A stretch of 64,000 nt of DNA, from positions 4,216,001 to 4,280,000 of the forward strand of contig NZ_CP014571.1 in the NCBI RefSeq assembly GCF_017357425.1, read 5' to 3'. The notes beneath the pieces were generated by a model. It made no database searches. It was not told the DNA's origin and saw nothing but the letters and a program-made list of their open reading frames with translations. A program made the position numbers and the translations under genes. Source of the stretch: Arthrobacter sp. D5-1 (lineage in GTDB: Bacteria > Actinomycetota > Actinomycetes > Actinomycetales > Micrococcaceae). Every line of letters starts with the position of its first letter. The first letter of the stretch is position 1. Shown here one piece after another: positions 50,441-58,637 of this stretch.

Positions 50441-51949
50441 ATGCGGGTTCTGGGACATCAAGCTTTTGCAGTGAAGGCACGACGACGGGTGGCTGCGTGC
50501 GCGGTTTTCCTCGCCGTGGCAGTGGCTGGCGGAGTTGTCACCGCGGTTCCCGCCACGGCGGCAGGACCGACGGTGATTTCTGCAGCAAAAACAGCAGCAA
50601 CCACAAAGGTCCCCGCCACAGCGAACCCGTTGCCGAGCGTTGACCCCATCGGTGACCCTGCCAACATTTCGGTCCTGGTCAACAAATCGCGGCCACTGAA
50701 TCCGGCGAGCTACGCGCCGTCGGACCTTGTCAACGCACGTGGCTCGGGCCAGTACATGCGTGCGGAAGCTGCGGCGTGGCTCAACGGCTTGTTCCAGGGG
50801 GCGGCAGACGCAGGCACGGGCGGCTTGTCGATCGTAAGCGGCTACCGGTCCTACGCAACCCAAAACCAGGTGTATTGGGGCTATGTCAATGCTTATGGCC
50901 AGGCCTACGCGGACACTATTTCGGCCCGCCCCGGATACAGCGAGCACCAGACAGGTCTCGCCATGGACATCGGCAACGCAGCCGGCAGCTGTGGCCTGAG
51001 CACCTGCTTCGGCGATACCGCGGCCGGCAAGTGGGTAGCTGCGAATGCCCATAAATACGGTTTCATAGTCCGCTACCCCAACGGTTACACGGGCACCACG
51101 GGCTACAGCTACGAACCGTGGCACTTGCGCTACGTGGGCGTAGCCTTGGCCACCGACATGAACCGGCGCGGATTCCCGACGCTGGAGCACTACTTTGCGG
51201 GCAACACCGCCGCCGCAGCAAGCATCAAGTCCGGCGCCGACCTGGTGGCTGCCGACTCGTCGGGCCGTCTTTTGCGCTACCCCGCGACGGCGGCCGGCGG
51301 CTACGCGGGTGCAGTCCAGATCGGTTCGGGCTGGACCGGCTTGAAGCAGGCTTTCGTGGTGGACTGGGACATCGACGGCGTCTACGACATCCTGGCGCAG
51401 TGGAACAACGGCGTCCTGGGGGTCTATCGAGGTCTTCCGGGCGGTGGATTCGCCAACCAGGTGGTGGTGGGCAACGGCGGCTGGGAGCGTATGACCATCA
51501 CCGTGGGTAAGTGGACGCACAAGCATGGCCGGCCCGGCGTCGTCGGATACTTCCCGGACGGTGTGCTGCGCTACTACCCCAACACCTTTGGTGGTGCGCT
51601 GAGCGCACCGCAAATCATTGGCAAGGGCTGGAACGGCATGGAACTGACCATCGCCGACTGGGAAGGCGACGGCGCCAACGACATCCTGGCCAGGACAGGT
51701 TCCGGTGCCCTGATTAATTACCGCGGTGACGGGTGGGCAGGCTTCTACGGACCGGCCACCACCGTGGGCACCGGCTGGCAGTACATGCGCGTCTTGGCCC
51801 CCAGCTTTGGGCTGACTGGCGCGGGCACCCGCGGCATCACTGCACAGACCGCCGACGGCAACCTGTACAACTACGGCCTGGGCCGGGGACAGTGGACAAC
51901 GTACCGTCAGGTGGGTTCCGGATGGAACGGCCTGAAACTGTTCAAGTAG
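50441..51949 (+). CDS. Secreted M15 D,D-carboxypeptidase with FG-GAP-like propeller
   Basis: 502-aa exported protein. A signal peptide precedes a peptidase M15B (VanY-type) domain with the zinc motifs SEHQTGLAMD (His169, Asp176) and EPWHLRY (His228). It should trim the terminal D-Ala of peptidoglycan stems. From about residue 255 there is a propeller module with DWDIDGVYD and DWEGDGAND loops, homologous to the C-terminus of the CAP protein at 47717. GGGGGCG precedes the ATG. Confidence 0.88.
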   Translation: MRVLGHQAFAVKARRRVAACAVFLAVAVAGGVVTAVPATAAGPTVISAAKTAATTKVPATANPLPSVDPIGDPANISVLVNKSRPLNPASYAPSDLVNARGSGQYMRAEAAAWLNGLFQGAADAGTGGLSIVSGYRSYATQNQVYWGYVNAYGQAYADTISARPGYSEHQTGLAMDIGNAAGSCGLSTCFGDTAAGKWVAANAHKYGFIVRYPNGYTGTTGYSYEPWHLRYVGVALATDMNRRGFPTLEHYFAGNTAAAASIKSGADLVAADSSGRLLRYPATAAGGYAGAVQIGSGWTGLKQAFVVDWDIDGVYDILAQWNNGVLGVYRGLPGGGFANQVVVGNGGWERMTITVGKWTHKHGRPGVVGYFPDGVLRYYPNTFGGALSAPQIIGKGWNGMELTIADWEGDGANDILARTGSGALINYRGDGWAGFYGPATTVGTGWQYMRVLAPSFGLTGAGTRGITAQTADGNLYNYGLGRGQWTTYRQVGSGWNGLKLFK

Positions 51950-52028
51950 GCGGCCGACGCGCCTGTCATGAGCAGCCCCACAACTGCGCTAAGCTAGGAC
52001 TCGCTCGGGGCGAAAATTCCCGGGCAGC

Positions 52029-52099
52029 GCGGGCGTAGCTCAATGGTAGAGCGCTAGCTTCCCAAGCTCGATACGCGGGTTCGATTCCCGTCGCCCGCT
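52029..52099 (+). tRNA. tRNA-Gly (anticodon CCC)
   Basis: 71-nt cloverleaf: acceptor GCGGGCG pairs with CGCCCGC, D-stem GCTC/GAGC, anticodon loop TTCCCAA, T-arm GCGGG-TTCGATT-CCCGT. The anticodon stem has one U/C mismatch. CCA is not encoded. A strong terminator follows 6 nt later. Confidence 0.95.
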
Positions 52100-52105
52100 C
52101 AAGGA

Positions 52106-52133
52106 AAACCCCGGATCCCACGATCCGGGGTTT
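52106..52133 (+). terminator. Rho-independent terminator of tRNA-Gly
   Basis: AAACCCCGGATC (52106-52117) pairs exactly with GATCCGGGGTTT (52122-52133) around a CCAC loop, followed by CTTT. Classic position directly after the tRNA. Confidence 0.9.
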
Positions 52134-52257
52134 CTTTGCGTCCAGGGACCCAAATGCCCGACGGCGGTACTCACCAAACAAGGCCGCGCACCCGTCGACC
52201 GGAGGGTCTCACGAGCCTAAACTCATACGTACATCCACCTATCCGGGAGGTCCTCCA

Positions 52258-52719
52258 ATGACTCTCACCGACGCTGGTGAGGCGGGCCCGCTCGCCGTCA
52301 TCAACCGCCTGCTGGAAGCCACGAACAAGCACGATCTGGAAGGCCTGGCGGCCTGCTTTGCGCCGGGCTACGTCAACGAAACGCCGGCGCATCCCACCAG
52401 GGGCTTCACTGGGCGGGACACCATCCGCAGCAATTGGGAGCAACTTTTCACGGGTGTCCCTGACATCAAGGCGCATCTCCTCTCGCACAGCGTCAACGGC
52501 AGCTCCATCTGGACCGAGCTGCACCTGAAGGGTGCGTGGCGCGATGGTACGCCGCACGAAATGACGGGCGTCATCATCTTCGGCGTGGACGAGGGCATCA
52601 TCAGCAGCGCGCGTTTCTATTTGGAGCCGGTGGAAAAGACGGCAGCACTGGACGATACCGCCGATCGTGTGACCCACCGCGTCACCCATGGCCGTCCGGC
52701 GGCCGAGCCGGCGCAGTGA
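52258..52719 (+). CDS. SnoaL/NTF2-like protein
   Basis: 153-aa protein of the SnoaL-like NTF2 fold: VINRLLEATNKHDLEGLAAC, then FTGRDTIRSNWEQLF and a WTELHLKG strand. GGGAGG stands ahead of ATG 52258. Such proteins are isomerase, hydratase or binding proteins for small molecules; nothing here fixes the substrate. Confidence 0.82.
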   Translation: MTLTDAGEAGPLAVINRLLEATNKHDLEGLAACFAPGYVNETPAHPTRGFTGRDTIRSNWEQLFTGVPDIKAHLLSHSVNGSSIWTELHLKGAWRDGTPHEMTGVIIFGVDEGIISSARFYLEPVEKTAALDDTADRVTHRVTHGRPAAEPAQ

Positions 52720-52810
52720 CCCAAGGGCAGTGACCGCGGCCACTGCTTTTCCGTGCGAGGTGTATCGTCAGGAGTCAGGAGCCATTTCGGTTCCGCTCTA
52801 GGGAGCAATC

Positions 52811-52945
52811 ATGGGCGACAAATCACCGCGCCAAACCGCATCAAAGAAATCCAGTAAATCCATCAAGGAAAAACGTGCGGATAAGAGGGCTTCCGAGTCC
52901 TCCGCCACCGAGGCCGCAAAGCCCTCTACCGGCAACAAGAAGTGA
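52811..52945 (+). CDS. Small basic protein (44 aa)
   Basis: Highly charged 44-aa protein starting MGDKSPRQTASKKSSKSIKE and ending GNKK, rich in Lys, Ser and Ala, likely disordered. AGGGAG lies 5 nt before ATG 52811, and its stop overlaps the next gene's GTG by 4 nt (GTGA). The good ribosome site and coupling make it credible despite its size. Function unknown; similar short Lys/Ser-rich proteins are common in Arthrobacter relatives. Confidence 0.7.
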   Translation: MGDKSPRQTASKKSSKSIKEKRADKRASESSATEAAKPSTGNKK

Positions 52946-54099
52946 CCGCGCCAACCGCCCAGCTGAGCATAGGCGTCCTCGCTTCCTCGCTGAAGCCCAA
53001 TGAGCGCCGCCTCCCCATCCATCCCCAGCATCTGGAGCGCATCGATCCGGAAGTGCGCCAACAGCTCAGGTTTGAATTCGGCTATGGCGAGCGGTTCGGC
53101 GTCTCTGACAGCACGCTGGAATCGCTGGTGGGTGGGCTCGGTACACGGCAGGAATTGATCGCCGGCAGCGACGTCATCCTCCTGCCCAAGCCGCAGGCCC
53201 AGGACTTGGCCGAACTCCGCGACGGCCAAACGCTGTGGGGCTGGCCGCACTGTGTCCAGGACCGGGCCATCACGCAACTGGCCATCGACAAGAAGCTCAC
53301 GCTCATCGCGTTTGAGGCCATGAATCACTGGGCAGGCGACGGTGGCTTCGGCCTGCATGTTTTCCACAAGAACAACGAGCTCGCCGGGTACTGCTCTGTG
53401 CTTCACGCCTTGGCACTCACGGGTTCCACGGGCGACTACGGCCGCCGGCTGAGCGCCGTGGTCATTGGCTTCGGGGCCACTGCGCGTGGCGCCGTCACTG
53501 CACTGAATGCCCACGGCGTTCACGACGTCCAGGTCCTGACCAACCGTGGCGTCGCCGCCGTCGGGTCACCCATTCACTCGGTGCGGATTGTGCAGTTCGA
53601 TCATGACAGCAACGCACCTTTCCTCAGCGAAGTCATCACGGACAAGGGGCGCAAGCCCTTGGCGCCGTTCCTGGCCGCCGCGGACATCGTGGTCAATTGC
53701 ACTCTTCAGGACCCCAACGCCCCGCTGACGTACCTTCGCACGGAGGATTTGACGGAATTCCGGGCTGACAGCCTGATTGTGGACGTTTCCTGCGACGAAG
53801 GAATGGGGTTCAGCTGGGCACGCACCACCACCTTCGACGAACCCATGTTCCGTGTGGGCGGGCACGTCAACTACTACGCCGTGGACCACAGCCCGTCGTA
53901 TCTCTGGAACTCAGCCAGCTGGGAAATCAGCGAAGCCTTGCTTCCTTTCCTGGACACCGTTGCGGCCGGCCCGGCCGGATGGGATGCCAACGAGACCATC
54001 TCGCGGGCCATCGAAATCCGCGACGGCGTCATCCGCAACCCGGATGTCCTGGAATTCCAAGGACGCTCAGCGGAGTACCCGCACTTGCCAACGGCATAA
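52942..54099 (+). CDS. N5-(carboxyethyl)ornithine synthase / alanine dehydrogenase-like enzyme
   Basis: 385-aa NAD(P)-dependent enzyme of the alanine dehydrogenase/PNT fold. The N-terminal ASSLKPNERRLPIHPQHLER and the VVIGFGATARGAVTALNAHG Rossmann loop are visible. VDVSCDEGMGFSWARTTTF and the GGHVNYYAVDHSPSYLWNSA segment fit carboxyethylornithine synthase better than alanine dehydrogenase. It presumably joins an amino acid to a keto acid reductively. GTG 52942 overlaps the 44-aa gene. Confidence 0.75.
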   Translation: MTAPTAQLSIGVLASSLKPNERRLPIHPQHLERIDPEVRQQLRFEFGYGERFGVSDSTLESLVGGLGTRQELIAGSDVILLPKPQAQDLAELRDGQTLWGWPHCVQDRAITQLAIDKKLTLIAFEAMNHWAGDGGFGLHVFHKNNELAGYCSVLHALALTGSTGDYGRRLSAVVIGFGATARGAVTALNAHGVHDVQVLTNRGVAAVGSPIHSVRIVQFDHDSNAPFLSEVITDKGRKPLAPFLAAADIVVNCTLQDPNAPLTYLRTEDLTEFRADSLIVDVSCDEGMGFSWARTTTFDEPMFRVGGHVNYYAVDHSPSYLWNSASWEISEALLPFLDTVAAGPAGWDANETISRAIEIRDGVIRNPDVLEFQGRSAEYPHLPTA

Positions 54100-54112
54100 A
54101 GACGCTCACCAG

Positions 54113-54143
54113 GAAGCGCCCGCGGTCCTGCCGCGGGCGCTTC
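54113..54143. terminator. GC-rich hairpin terminator
   Basis: GAAGCGCCCGCGG (54113-54125) pairs exactly with CCGCGGGCGCTTC (54131-54143) around a 5-nt loop. It separates the convergent carboxyethylornithine-synthase-like and MFS genes. Confidence 0.85.
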
Positions 54144-54169
54144 ACCTGTTAATCCGTCGGGGACTGCGG

Positions 54170-55585
54170 CTATGCCGGTTGGGTCTCCTGCACGATCCGC
54201 AGCACCCGGCGCCGGTCACGCAGGTCCACCTTCAGGTGCAGCGAAGACTTCCGGGCAAGGACGACGGCGACCACCGCAGCGGCGATGGCCGGCACACCAC
54301 CCGAAATCAGGACAGCAAGGTGCGGACCAAAGTGCTCGGCCAGCCAGCCCATCATGGGGCCGCCAATGGCCTGTCCGCCGATCAGCACCACCAGGTAGAG
54401 GCTCATGACACGGCCGCGGATGCTCATGTTGGAGCTGGTCTGCACCATTTGGTTGGCCGCAGTGAGGAACATGAGGCACCAGAATCCGGCAAGGACCATG
54501 GTGACGCTGAACCACACCATGGACGGCATCAGCGATGAGACACAGAGCATGAGACCGTACAGCCCCGCCGACGTCACTACCGACCTCAACCGCAGCTGGC
54601 GACGCCGGGTGGACGCCACCGCTCCCATCAGTGCACCGAGCGCAACCATGGCGTTCAGCAGGCCGTAGCCTCCGGCACCGGCGTCGTACACGTGGTCCGC
54701 AAAGGCGGCCAGCAACACAGGCAAGCTCATGGCGAAAACGGCCACGAACCCGGCCATCAACCACGGCCAGTAAATGGTGGGCTTGCTGAGCGCATAGTTA
54801 AGGCCTTCACGCAGCATCCCCTTTTTGCGGGGCGTCGGCTGGCTGAGGTGCAGCTGGTCCTTGCGAAGGATCAGCAGCATGGCCACAGTGGTACAGCAGG
54901 CCACAGCGTTGGCAGCGAAGGCCCAGCCTGCGCCGACAGCGGTGAGCAGCACACCCGCCAAGGCAGGCCCGATCAAGCCGCCCAGCTGGAAGGTGGTGGA
55001 GTTGACGCTGATGGCATTCCGGAGGTACTTGGGGCCGACGAGTTCGTTGACGAACACCTGCCGGGCCGGCTGGTCCAGGACCGTCACGAAGCCCAGGGCC
55101 AAGGCAATGACGTACACGTGCCAGACTTCAACGCGCTGGCTCAGGGACAGTACCGCCAACACTGCAGCCAGCACGGCCGCCGCCGATTGGCAGATGATGA
55201 GGATCTTGCGCTTGGCAAAGCGGTCGGCGATCATGCCGCCCCATGGTCCCAGGAACAGTGACGGCATGAACTGCAACGCCACCGTAATGCCGACTGCGGT
55301 GACGGAACCGGACAGCTGCAGCACCATCCAGTCCTGGGCGATGCGCTGCATCCAGATGGCGATGACGGCAATGAAGTGGCCGATCGCGAAAATCCTGAAG
55401 TTGGGGACCTTCAGGGAGATGAAAGTATGACGCCAGGGCAGCTTTTCACTCACGACGGCGAGTGGCTGGGTGACGGTGTCCGGCTGGTTGGTGTCCGGCT
55501 GGTCTGTATCCGGCAGCGGGCGAGCGGACAGGGAATCGATGACGGGCTGGCTGACGTTTGCCGCTGAAGGCGGTGGGGGTGCCAA
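54170..55585 (-). CDS. MFS transporter (DHA3/EntS-like)
   Basis: 471-aa permease with 12 helices. FRIFAIGHFIAVIAIWMQRI, QFMPSLFLGPWGGMIADRFA and KRKILIICQ (motif A region) mark the DHA3/EntS-type group, often drug or siderophore exporters. TTG 55585 is supported by GAGG 7 nt upstream; the first 45 residues are a polar repeat-like Asp/Gln/Pro tail. It is divergent from a LysR regulator that may control it. Confidence 0.83.
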   Translation of the reverse strand: MAPPPPSAANVSQPVIDSLSARPLPDTDQPDTNQPDTVTQPLAVVSEKLPWRHTFISLKVPNFRIFAIGHFIAVIAIWMQRIAQDWMVLQLSGSVTAVGITVALQFMPSLFLGPWGGMIADRFAKRKILIICQSAAAVLAAVLAVLSLSQRVEVWHVYVIALALGFVTVLDQPARQVFVNELVGPKYLRNAISVNSTTFQLGGLIGPALAGVLLTAVGAGWAFAANAVACCTTVAMLLILRKDQLHLSQPTPRKKGMLREGLNYALSKPTIYWPWLMAGFVAVFAMSLPVLLAAFADHVYDAGAGGYGLLNAMVALGALMGAVASTRRRQLRLRSVVTSAGLYGLMLCVSSLMPSMVWFSVTMVLAGFWCLMFLTAANQMVQTSSNMSIRGRVMSLYLVVLIGGQAIGGPMMGWLAEHFGPHLAVLISGGVPAIAAAVVAVVLARKSSLHLKVDLRDRRRVLRIVQETQPA

Positions 55586-55677
55586 AAGTAGTCCTCGGAT
55601 CGAGAGTTTCGGTGGGATGCGTTTAACGCTATGGTTGCCAGCAGCAATTATGGAAGCGTATTGCGCCTATAACTAGC

Positions 55678-55692
55678 ATTGCGGAATGCAAT
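55678..55692. promoter_or_regulatory. LysR-type binding site
   Basis: ATTGCGGAATGCAAT is a 15-bp interrupted palindrome (ATTGC-N5-GCAAT) containing the T-N11-A core recognised by LysR regulators. It lies midway between the divergent MFS and LysR genes. Confidence 0.55.
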
Positions 55693-55764
55693 GAGCTGCT
55701 TGCAGCACAAGGGGAAACGGCGCAGTACTCCGGCCCGGCGTTGACCTGCGCTTAGAGGAGTTCC

Positions 55765-56619
55765 GTGTTTGAACCTGTCCAGCTCCGTTCCTTTTTGGCC
55801 GTCGCGGAAACGCTGAGTTTCACTAAGGCAGCCGAGCGGCTGGGCCTCGCACAGCCCACGGTCAGCCAGCATGTCCGCAAGCTCGAGGCCGCCGCCAAGC
55901 GCGTACTCGTGGCCCGGGATACCCGTGAAGTCAGGCTTACTGACAACGGTGATGCCATGGCTGGCTTTGCCCGCAACATCCTTGCTGCCCACGATTCCGC
56001 GGCCCGCTACTTTTCCGGCTCGGCCATGCGGGGACGCCTCCGCTTCGGGACAGCCGACGACCTCGCCATCACCGGCCTCCCCCGGATTCTCCGGGAGTTC
56101 CGGCAGCTCTACCCACAGATCAACCTCGAGCTCACTGTCAGCCAAAGCGACCAGCTGTACAAGCGGCTCAATGCCGGGCAACTGGACCTGGTGTTCGTGA
56201 AATGGGTGGCCGGAGCAAAGGAAGGCACGGTGGTCCGGCACGACAACTTCGCGTGGGTGGGCGTGGAGCAGACAGTGCTGGAACCGGGCGCCCCCGTGCC
56301 GCTGATTGCGTACCCGGCACCGAGTTTGAGCCGGAAGCTTGCCATCGATGCCTTGGAAGCGGAAGGCCGGACATGGCGGATCACCTGCAGCACCAAACAG
56401 ATCAGCGGAGTGCTCGCGGCCGTCCGGGCCGGGATTGGAGTCGCCGTAATGCCGGCATCGCTGGTGCCCGAGGACCTGAAGGTCATCACCCAGCGATTCG
56501 GCCTGCCGCCGGTGGGCGACGTGGACTTCACCTTGATCCGGAATCCACTCGCCAACGCCGAGGTCATCGACGCCCTGACACAGGCCATCATGGGCCGGAC
56601 GCTGAGTAAGTCGAACTAG
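55765..56619 (+). CDS. LysR-family transcriptional regulator
   Basis: 284-aa regulator. The N-terminal winged HTH reads QLRSFLAVAETLSFTKAAER, then LAQPTVSQHVRKLE. The substrate-binding domain follows with LRFGTADDLAITGLPRILRE. AGAGGAG precedes GTG 55765 by 4 nt. It probably controls the divergent MFS exporter. Its stop overlaps the convergent SDR gene by 4 nt. Confidence 0.9.
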   Translation: MFEPVQLRSFLAVAETLSFTKAAERLGLAQPTVSQHVRKLEAAAKRVLVARDTREVRLTDNGDAMAGFARNILAAHDSAARYFSGSAMRGRLRFGTADDLAITGLPRILREFRQLYPQINLELTVSQSDQLYKRLNAGQLDLVFVKWVAGAKEGTVVRHDNFAWVGVEQTVLEPGAPVPLIAYPAPSLSRKLAIDALEAEGRTWRITCSTKQISGVLAAVRAGIGVAVMPASLVPEDLKVITQRFGLPPVGDVDFTLIRNPLANAEVIDALTQAIMGRTLSKSN

Positions 56620-57548
56620 TGGACCGGGCCGCTCGGCCGGCTGCGGTCCATGCGCCCGTTCCACCACCTCACTACCCGAAGGTCGTCCAAGGCGAAGCGG
56701 CCTTCCGGTACGGCGGCCCGGATGCGTTCGTCGTCGAAAGGAAGCCTGGGACGCAGCTCCACGGGAAGCCAGGGCGCATAGGGTGAAGGCACGCTGACCC
56801 CCTCGGCGAGCATCTGCGCCTGGGCTTTTGCCACGAGTGGCACCACCATGGTCCACTCTGTCAGCTGAGCCAGCGCGCGGATCGACCAGATGGGGGCGCG
56901 GACGAAAACAGGGTGGCCCCCCGCCATCCGGGCGATCCTGCGGACAGCCACTCCAAGTTCGAGCTCTTCGGCTCCGACAACAGCGACGATCGGGGTGGGC
57001 ACGCGACCTTCAAGGGCGGCGATCAGGGTGTTGACGGCCTCTTCCACCGGTATGGGTCGAACAGTCCGCTCCCGATAACCGACCGTTGCGAAAACCGGAA
57101 AGCTGCGCACCGCACGCGTCACATGGTCCACCATGTGGTCTCCCTTTCCGTAGATCATCCCCGCCTTGAGAATCGTGTGCTCGATGCCCGACTGCCGCAG
57201 GAGCTCCTCGGCAGCCCATTTGGTCTCGTGATAGGCGGAACCACAATCCGGACGGGCGCGAAGGAAGCTCAGCATGACGATTCTTTGGACGCCCGCCCTC
57301 CGGGCAGCTTCAATGACGGCGCGGGTGCCTTCAACGTGAACCCGCTGGAAAGTCTGGTCACCGATCTCCCGGTTGATCCCCGCACAGTGGGCTACGACGT
57401 CGCAACCCGTGAAGGCCTCCGTCAAGGCTTCGACGTCGGTGATTGCGGTCCCTGTCCGACGCGAAATGATGACGGTGCCCGGCCTGTCGAGTCGTTCCGC
57501 GAGGTGACGGCCTACAAAGCCGGTACCGCCGGTAATAGCTACACGCAT
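56616..57548 (-). CDS. Atypical short-chain dehydrogenase / NAD(P)H-binding epimerase-like protein
   Basis: 310-aa NAD(P)-binding protein: N-terminal GGTGFVGRHLAERL Rossmann motif, DVVAHCAGINRE, and a YHETKWAAEELL active-site-like Tyr-XXX-Lys. The C-terminal half resembles NDUFA9/complex-I-associated atypical SDRs. It is divergent from an ArsR regulator with palindromes between them, so probably under its control. Substrate unknown. Confidence 0.82.
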   Translation of the reverse strand: MRVAITGGTGFVGRHLAERLDRPGTVIISRRTGTAITDVEALTEAFTGCDVVAHCAGINREIGDQTFQRVHVEGTRAVIEAARRAGVQRIVMLSFLRARPDCGSAYHETKWAAEELLRQSGIEHTILKAGMIYGKGDHMVDHVTRAVRSFPVFATVGYRERTVRPIPVEEAVNTLIAALEGRVPTPIVAVVGAEELELGVAVRRIARMAGGHPVFVRAPIWSIRALAQLTEWTMVVPLVAKAQAQMLAEGVSVPSPYAPWLPVELRPRLPFDDERIRAAVPEGRFALDDLRVVRWWNGRMDRSRPSGPVH

Positions 57549-57567
57549 GATCTTGCTCCTTCGCTTA

Positions 57568-57608
57568 TTAGCAACAAAGCTAAACTGTATATAGCAATTG
57601 TGCTATAT
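57568..57608. promoter_or_regulatory. ArsR-type operator palindromes
   Basis: ATATAGCA (57589-57596) and TGCTATAT (57601-57608) form an 8+8 palindrome with a 4-nt centre just before the ArsR gene. A second palindrome, TTAGC-N6-GCTAA, lies at 57568-57583, nearer the divergent SDR gene. They are A/T-rich islands in GC-rich DNA and overlap the likely promoters. Confidence 0.65.
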
Positions 57609-57615
57609 TGCAAAC

Positions 57616-57972
57616 ATGGCAGATACAGCTTCAGAGATCTTCGCCGCCCTTGCGCACCCCACCAGGCGGCAAATACTTCAAGACCTCAAGGACGGCGAGT
57701 TGGCCGCCGGTGAGATCGCTGCGCGATTCAACGCCACGGGACCCACCGTTTCCCGGCACTTGAGCGTGCTGCGCCAGGCCGGCCTGGTCACGGAACGGCG
57801 GGATGCCAACCGCATTCTCTACTCGCTCGTTGGTGAGCGCCTGGCCCTGTCGGTGGGAGACTTCCTTTCCACGGTTTGCCCCGAGCAAATCGTGTTGCGG
57901 GAGGTCCGGAAGCGGAATCCTTCCCGCCCCTCGACCAGGACGCCGAAGGCGACCAGGACATCTGAAGTCTGA
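57616..57972 (+). CDS. ArsR-family transcriptional regulator
   Basis: 118-aa winged-HTH repressor. It has IFAALAHPTRRQILQDLKDG, then TGPTVSRHLSVLRQAGLVTE and a wing RRDANRILYSL. No Cys metal site of the ArsR/SmtB type is visible in the HTH helix, so it likely senses something other than As/Cd. ATG 57616 is preferred to the upstream in-frame start, which would lie in the operator. Autoregulation and control of the SDR are likely. Confidence 0.88.
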   Translation: MADTASEIFAALAHPTRRQILQDLKDGELAAGEIAARFNATGPTVSRHLSVLRQAGLVTERRDANRILYSLVGERLALSVGDFLSTVCPEQIVLREVRKRNPSRPSTRTPKATRTSEV

Positions 57973-57998
57973 ACCGGCGGCCGTAGTACGCTCACCTC

Positions 57999-58487
57999 AT
58001 GACTCCCGCCAGGCTCGTCCAGCCGTCCGCAAAGTTCCATGAGTCCTGGCTGGAAAGCTACGACGAGTGGGGCACCCTTAACCAGGATGGCTCAGCGGCT
58101 TTTGTGGCTGCGAGATACGACCTGGATCTCCGCGACAACAGCGACTTCGCGGAGTGGGTTCACCTTCTGCACGAGTTGCCCAAGAAGGGCTTCCAACCCC
58201 CTGAAGGCCTGGCCAACCAGAGCACCATCTGGGTTGTCGATGACAACGCATACCTGGGGGCAGCCAGCCTCAGGCACTCGTTGGCCAATGACTACCTCAC
58301 TGAGGTGGGAGGCAACATTGGCTACGGCATACGGCCCAGCGCGCGGGGGCGGGGGCTCGCCAAGCTTGCACTGAAAGGTGCCCTCCAGGAGGGTCGCTCC
58401 CTCGGCATGGAACGCGTGCTGGTGACGTGCAAACAGCCGAACCTGGCGTCCGCCCGCACCATCGAGGCGTGCGGCGGCGTTTCTTGA
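57999..58487 (+). CDS. GNAT acetyltransferase, 3' end frameshifted
   Basis: GNAT-fold N-acetyltransferase of 162 aa as read: NIGYGIRPSARGRGLAKLAL is the acetyl-CoA loop and PNLASARTIEACGGV the next helix. The frame stops at TGA 58485-58487, right after a TTT run at 58480-58482. If one T is removed, the frame continues as VLESVRPPESFAADLG and ends RRYWIKL at TAG 58564-58566, a typical GNAT C-terminus. So the gene carries a +1 frameshift, real or a sequencing error. Confidence 0.8.
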   Translation: MTPARLVQPSAKFHESWLESYDEWGTLNQDGSAAFVAARYDLDLRDNSDFAEWVHLLHELPKKGFQPPEGLANQSTIWVVDDNAYLGAASLRHSLANDYLTEVGGNIGYGIRPSARGRGLAKLALKGALQEGRSLGMERVLVTCKQPNLASARTIEACGGVS

Positions 58488-58566
58488 AAGCGTCCGGCCT
58501 CCGGAGAGTTTCGCTGCGGACCTCGGAGTCACCGAAGCGATCCGGCGTTATTGGATCAAGCTCTAG
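58481..58566 (+). pseudogene. Out-of-frame C-terminal remnant of the GNAT gene
   Basis: Read in the shifted frame, this stretch gives LESVRPPESFAADLGVTEAI and RRYWIKL, the expected last strand of the acetyltransferase at 57999. It lacks its own start and ribosome site, so it is only the displaced tail. Confidence 0.7.
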
Positions 58567-58605
58567 CCCAGCGTTCATTCTGTTCAACAGGCGATACACC
58601 CTTAC

Positions 58606-58622
58606 TGGGTAAGCGCATTCCC
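58606..58622. promoter_or_regulatory. LacI-type operator in front of the isomerase gene
   Basis: GGGTAAGCGCATTCCC at 58607-58622 differs by one base from the reverse complement of the site at 61360-61378 (GGGAAAGCGCATTCCC). It ends 15 nt before ATG 58638, well placed to block transcription or initiation. It implies control by the LacI-type regulator at 60204. Confidence 0.7.
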
Positions 58623-58637
58623 GGTATCCTGTGAAGC

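Noticed and set aside
51966..52181. Leftward open frame over the tRNA containing ERATGIEPAYRAWEA
   Set aside because: It is the antisense of tRNA-Gly. This translated string is a well-known spurious protein from tRNA loci.
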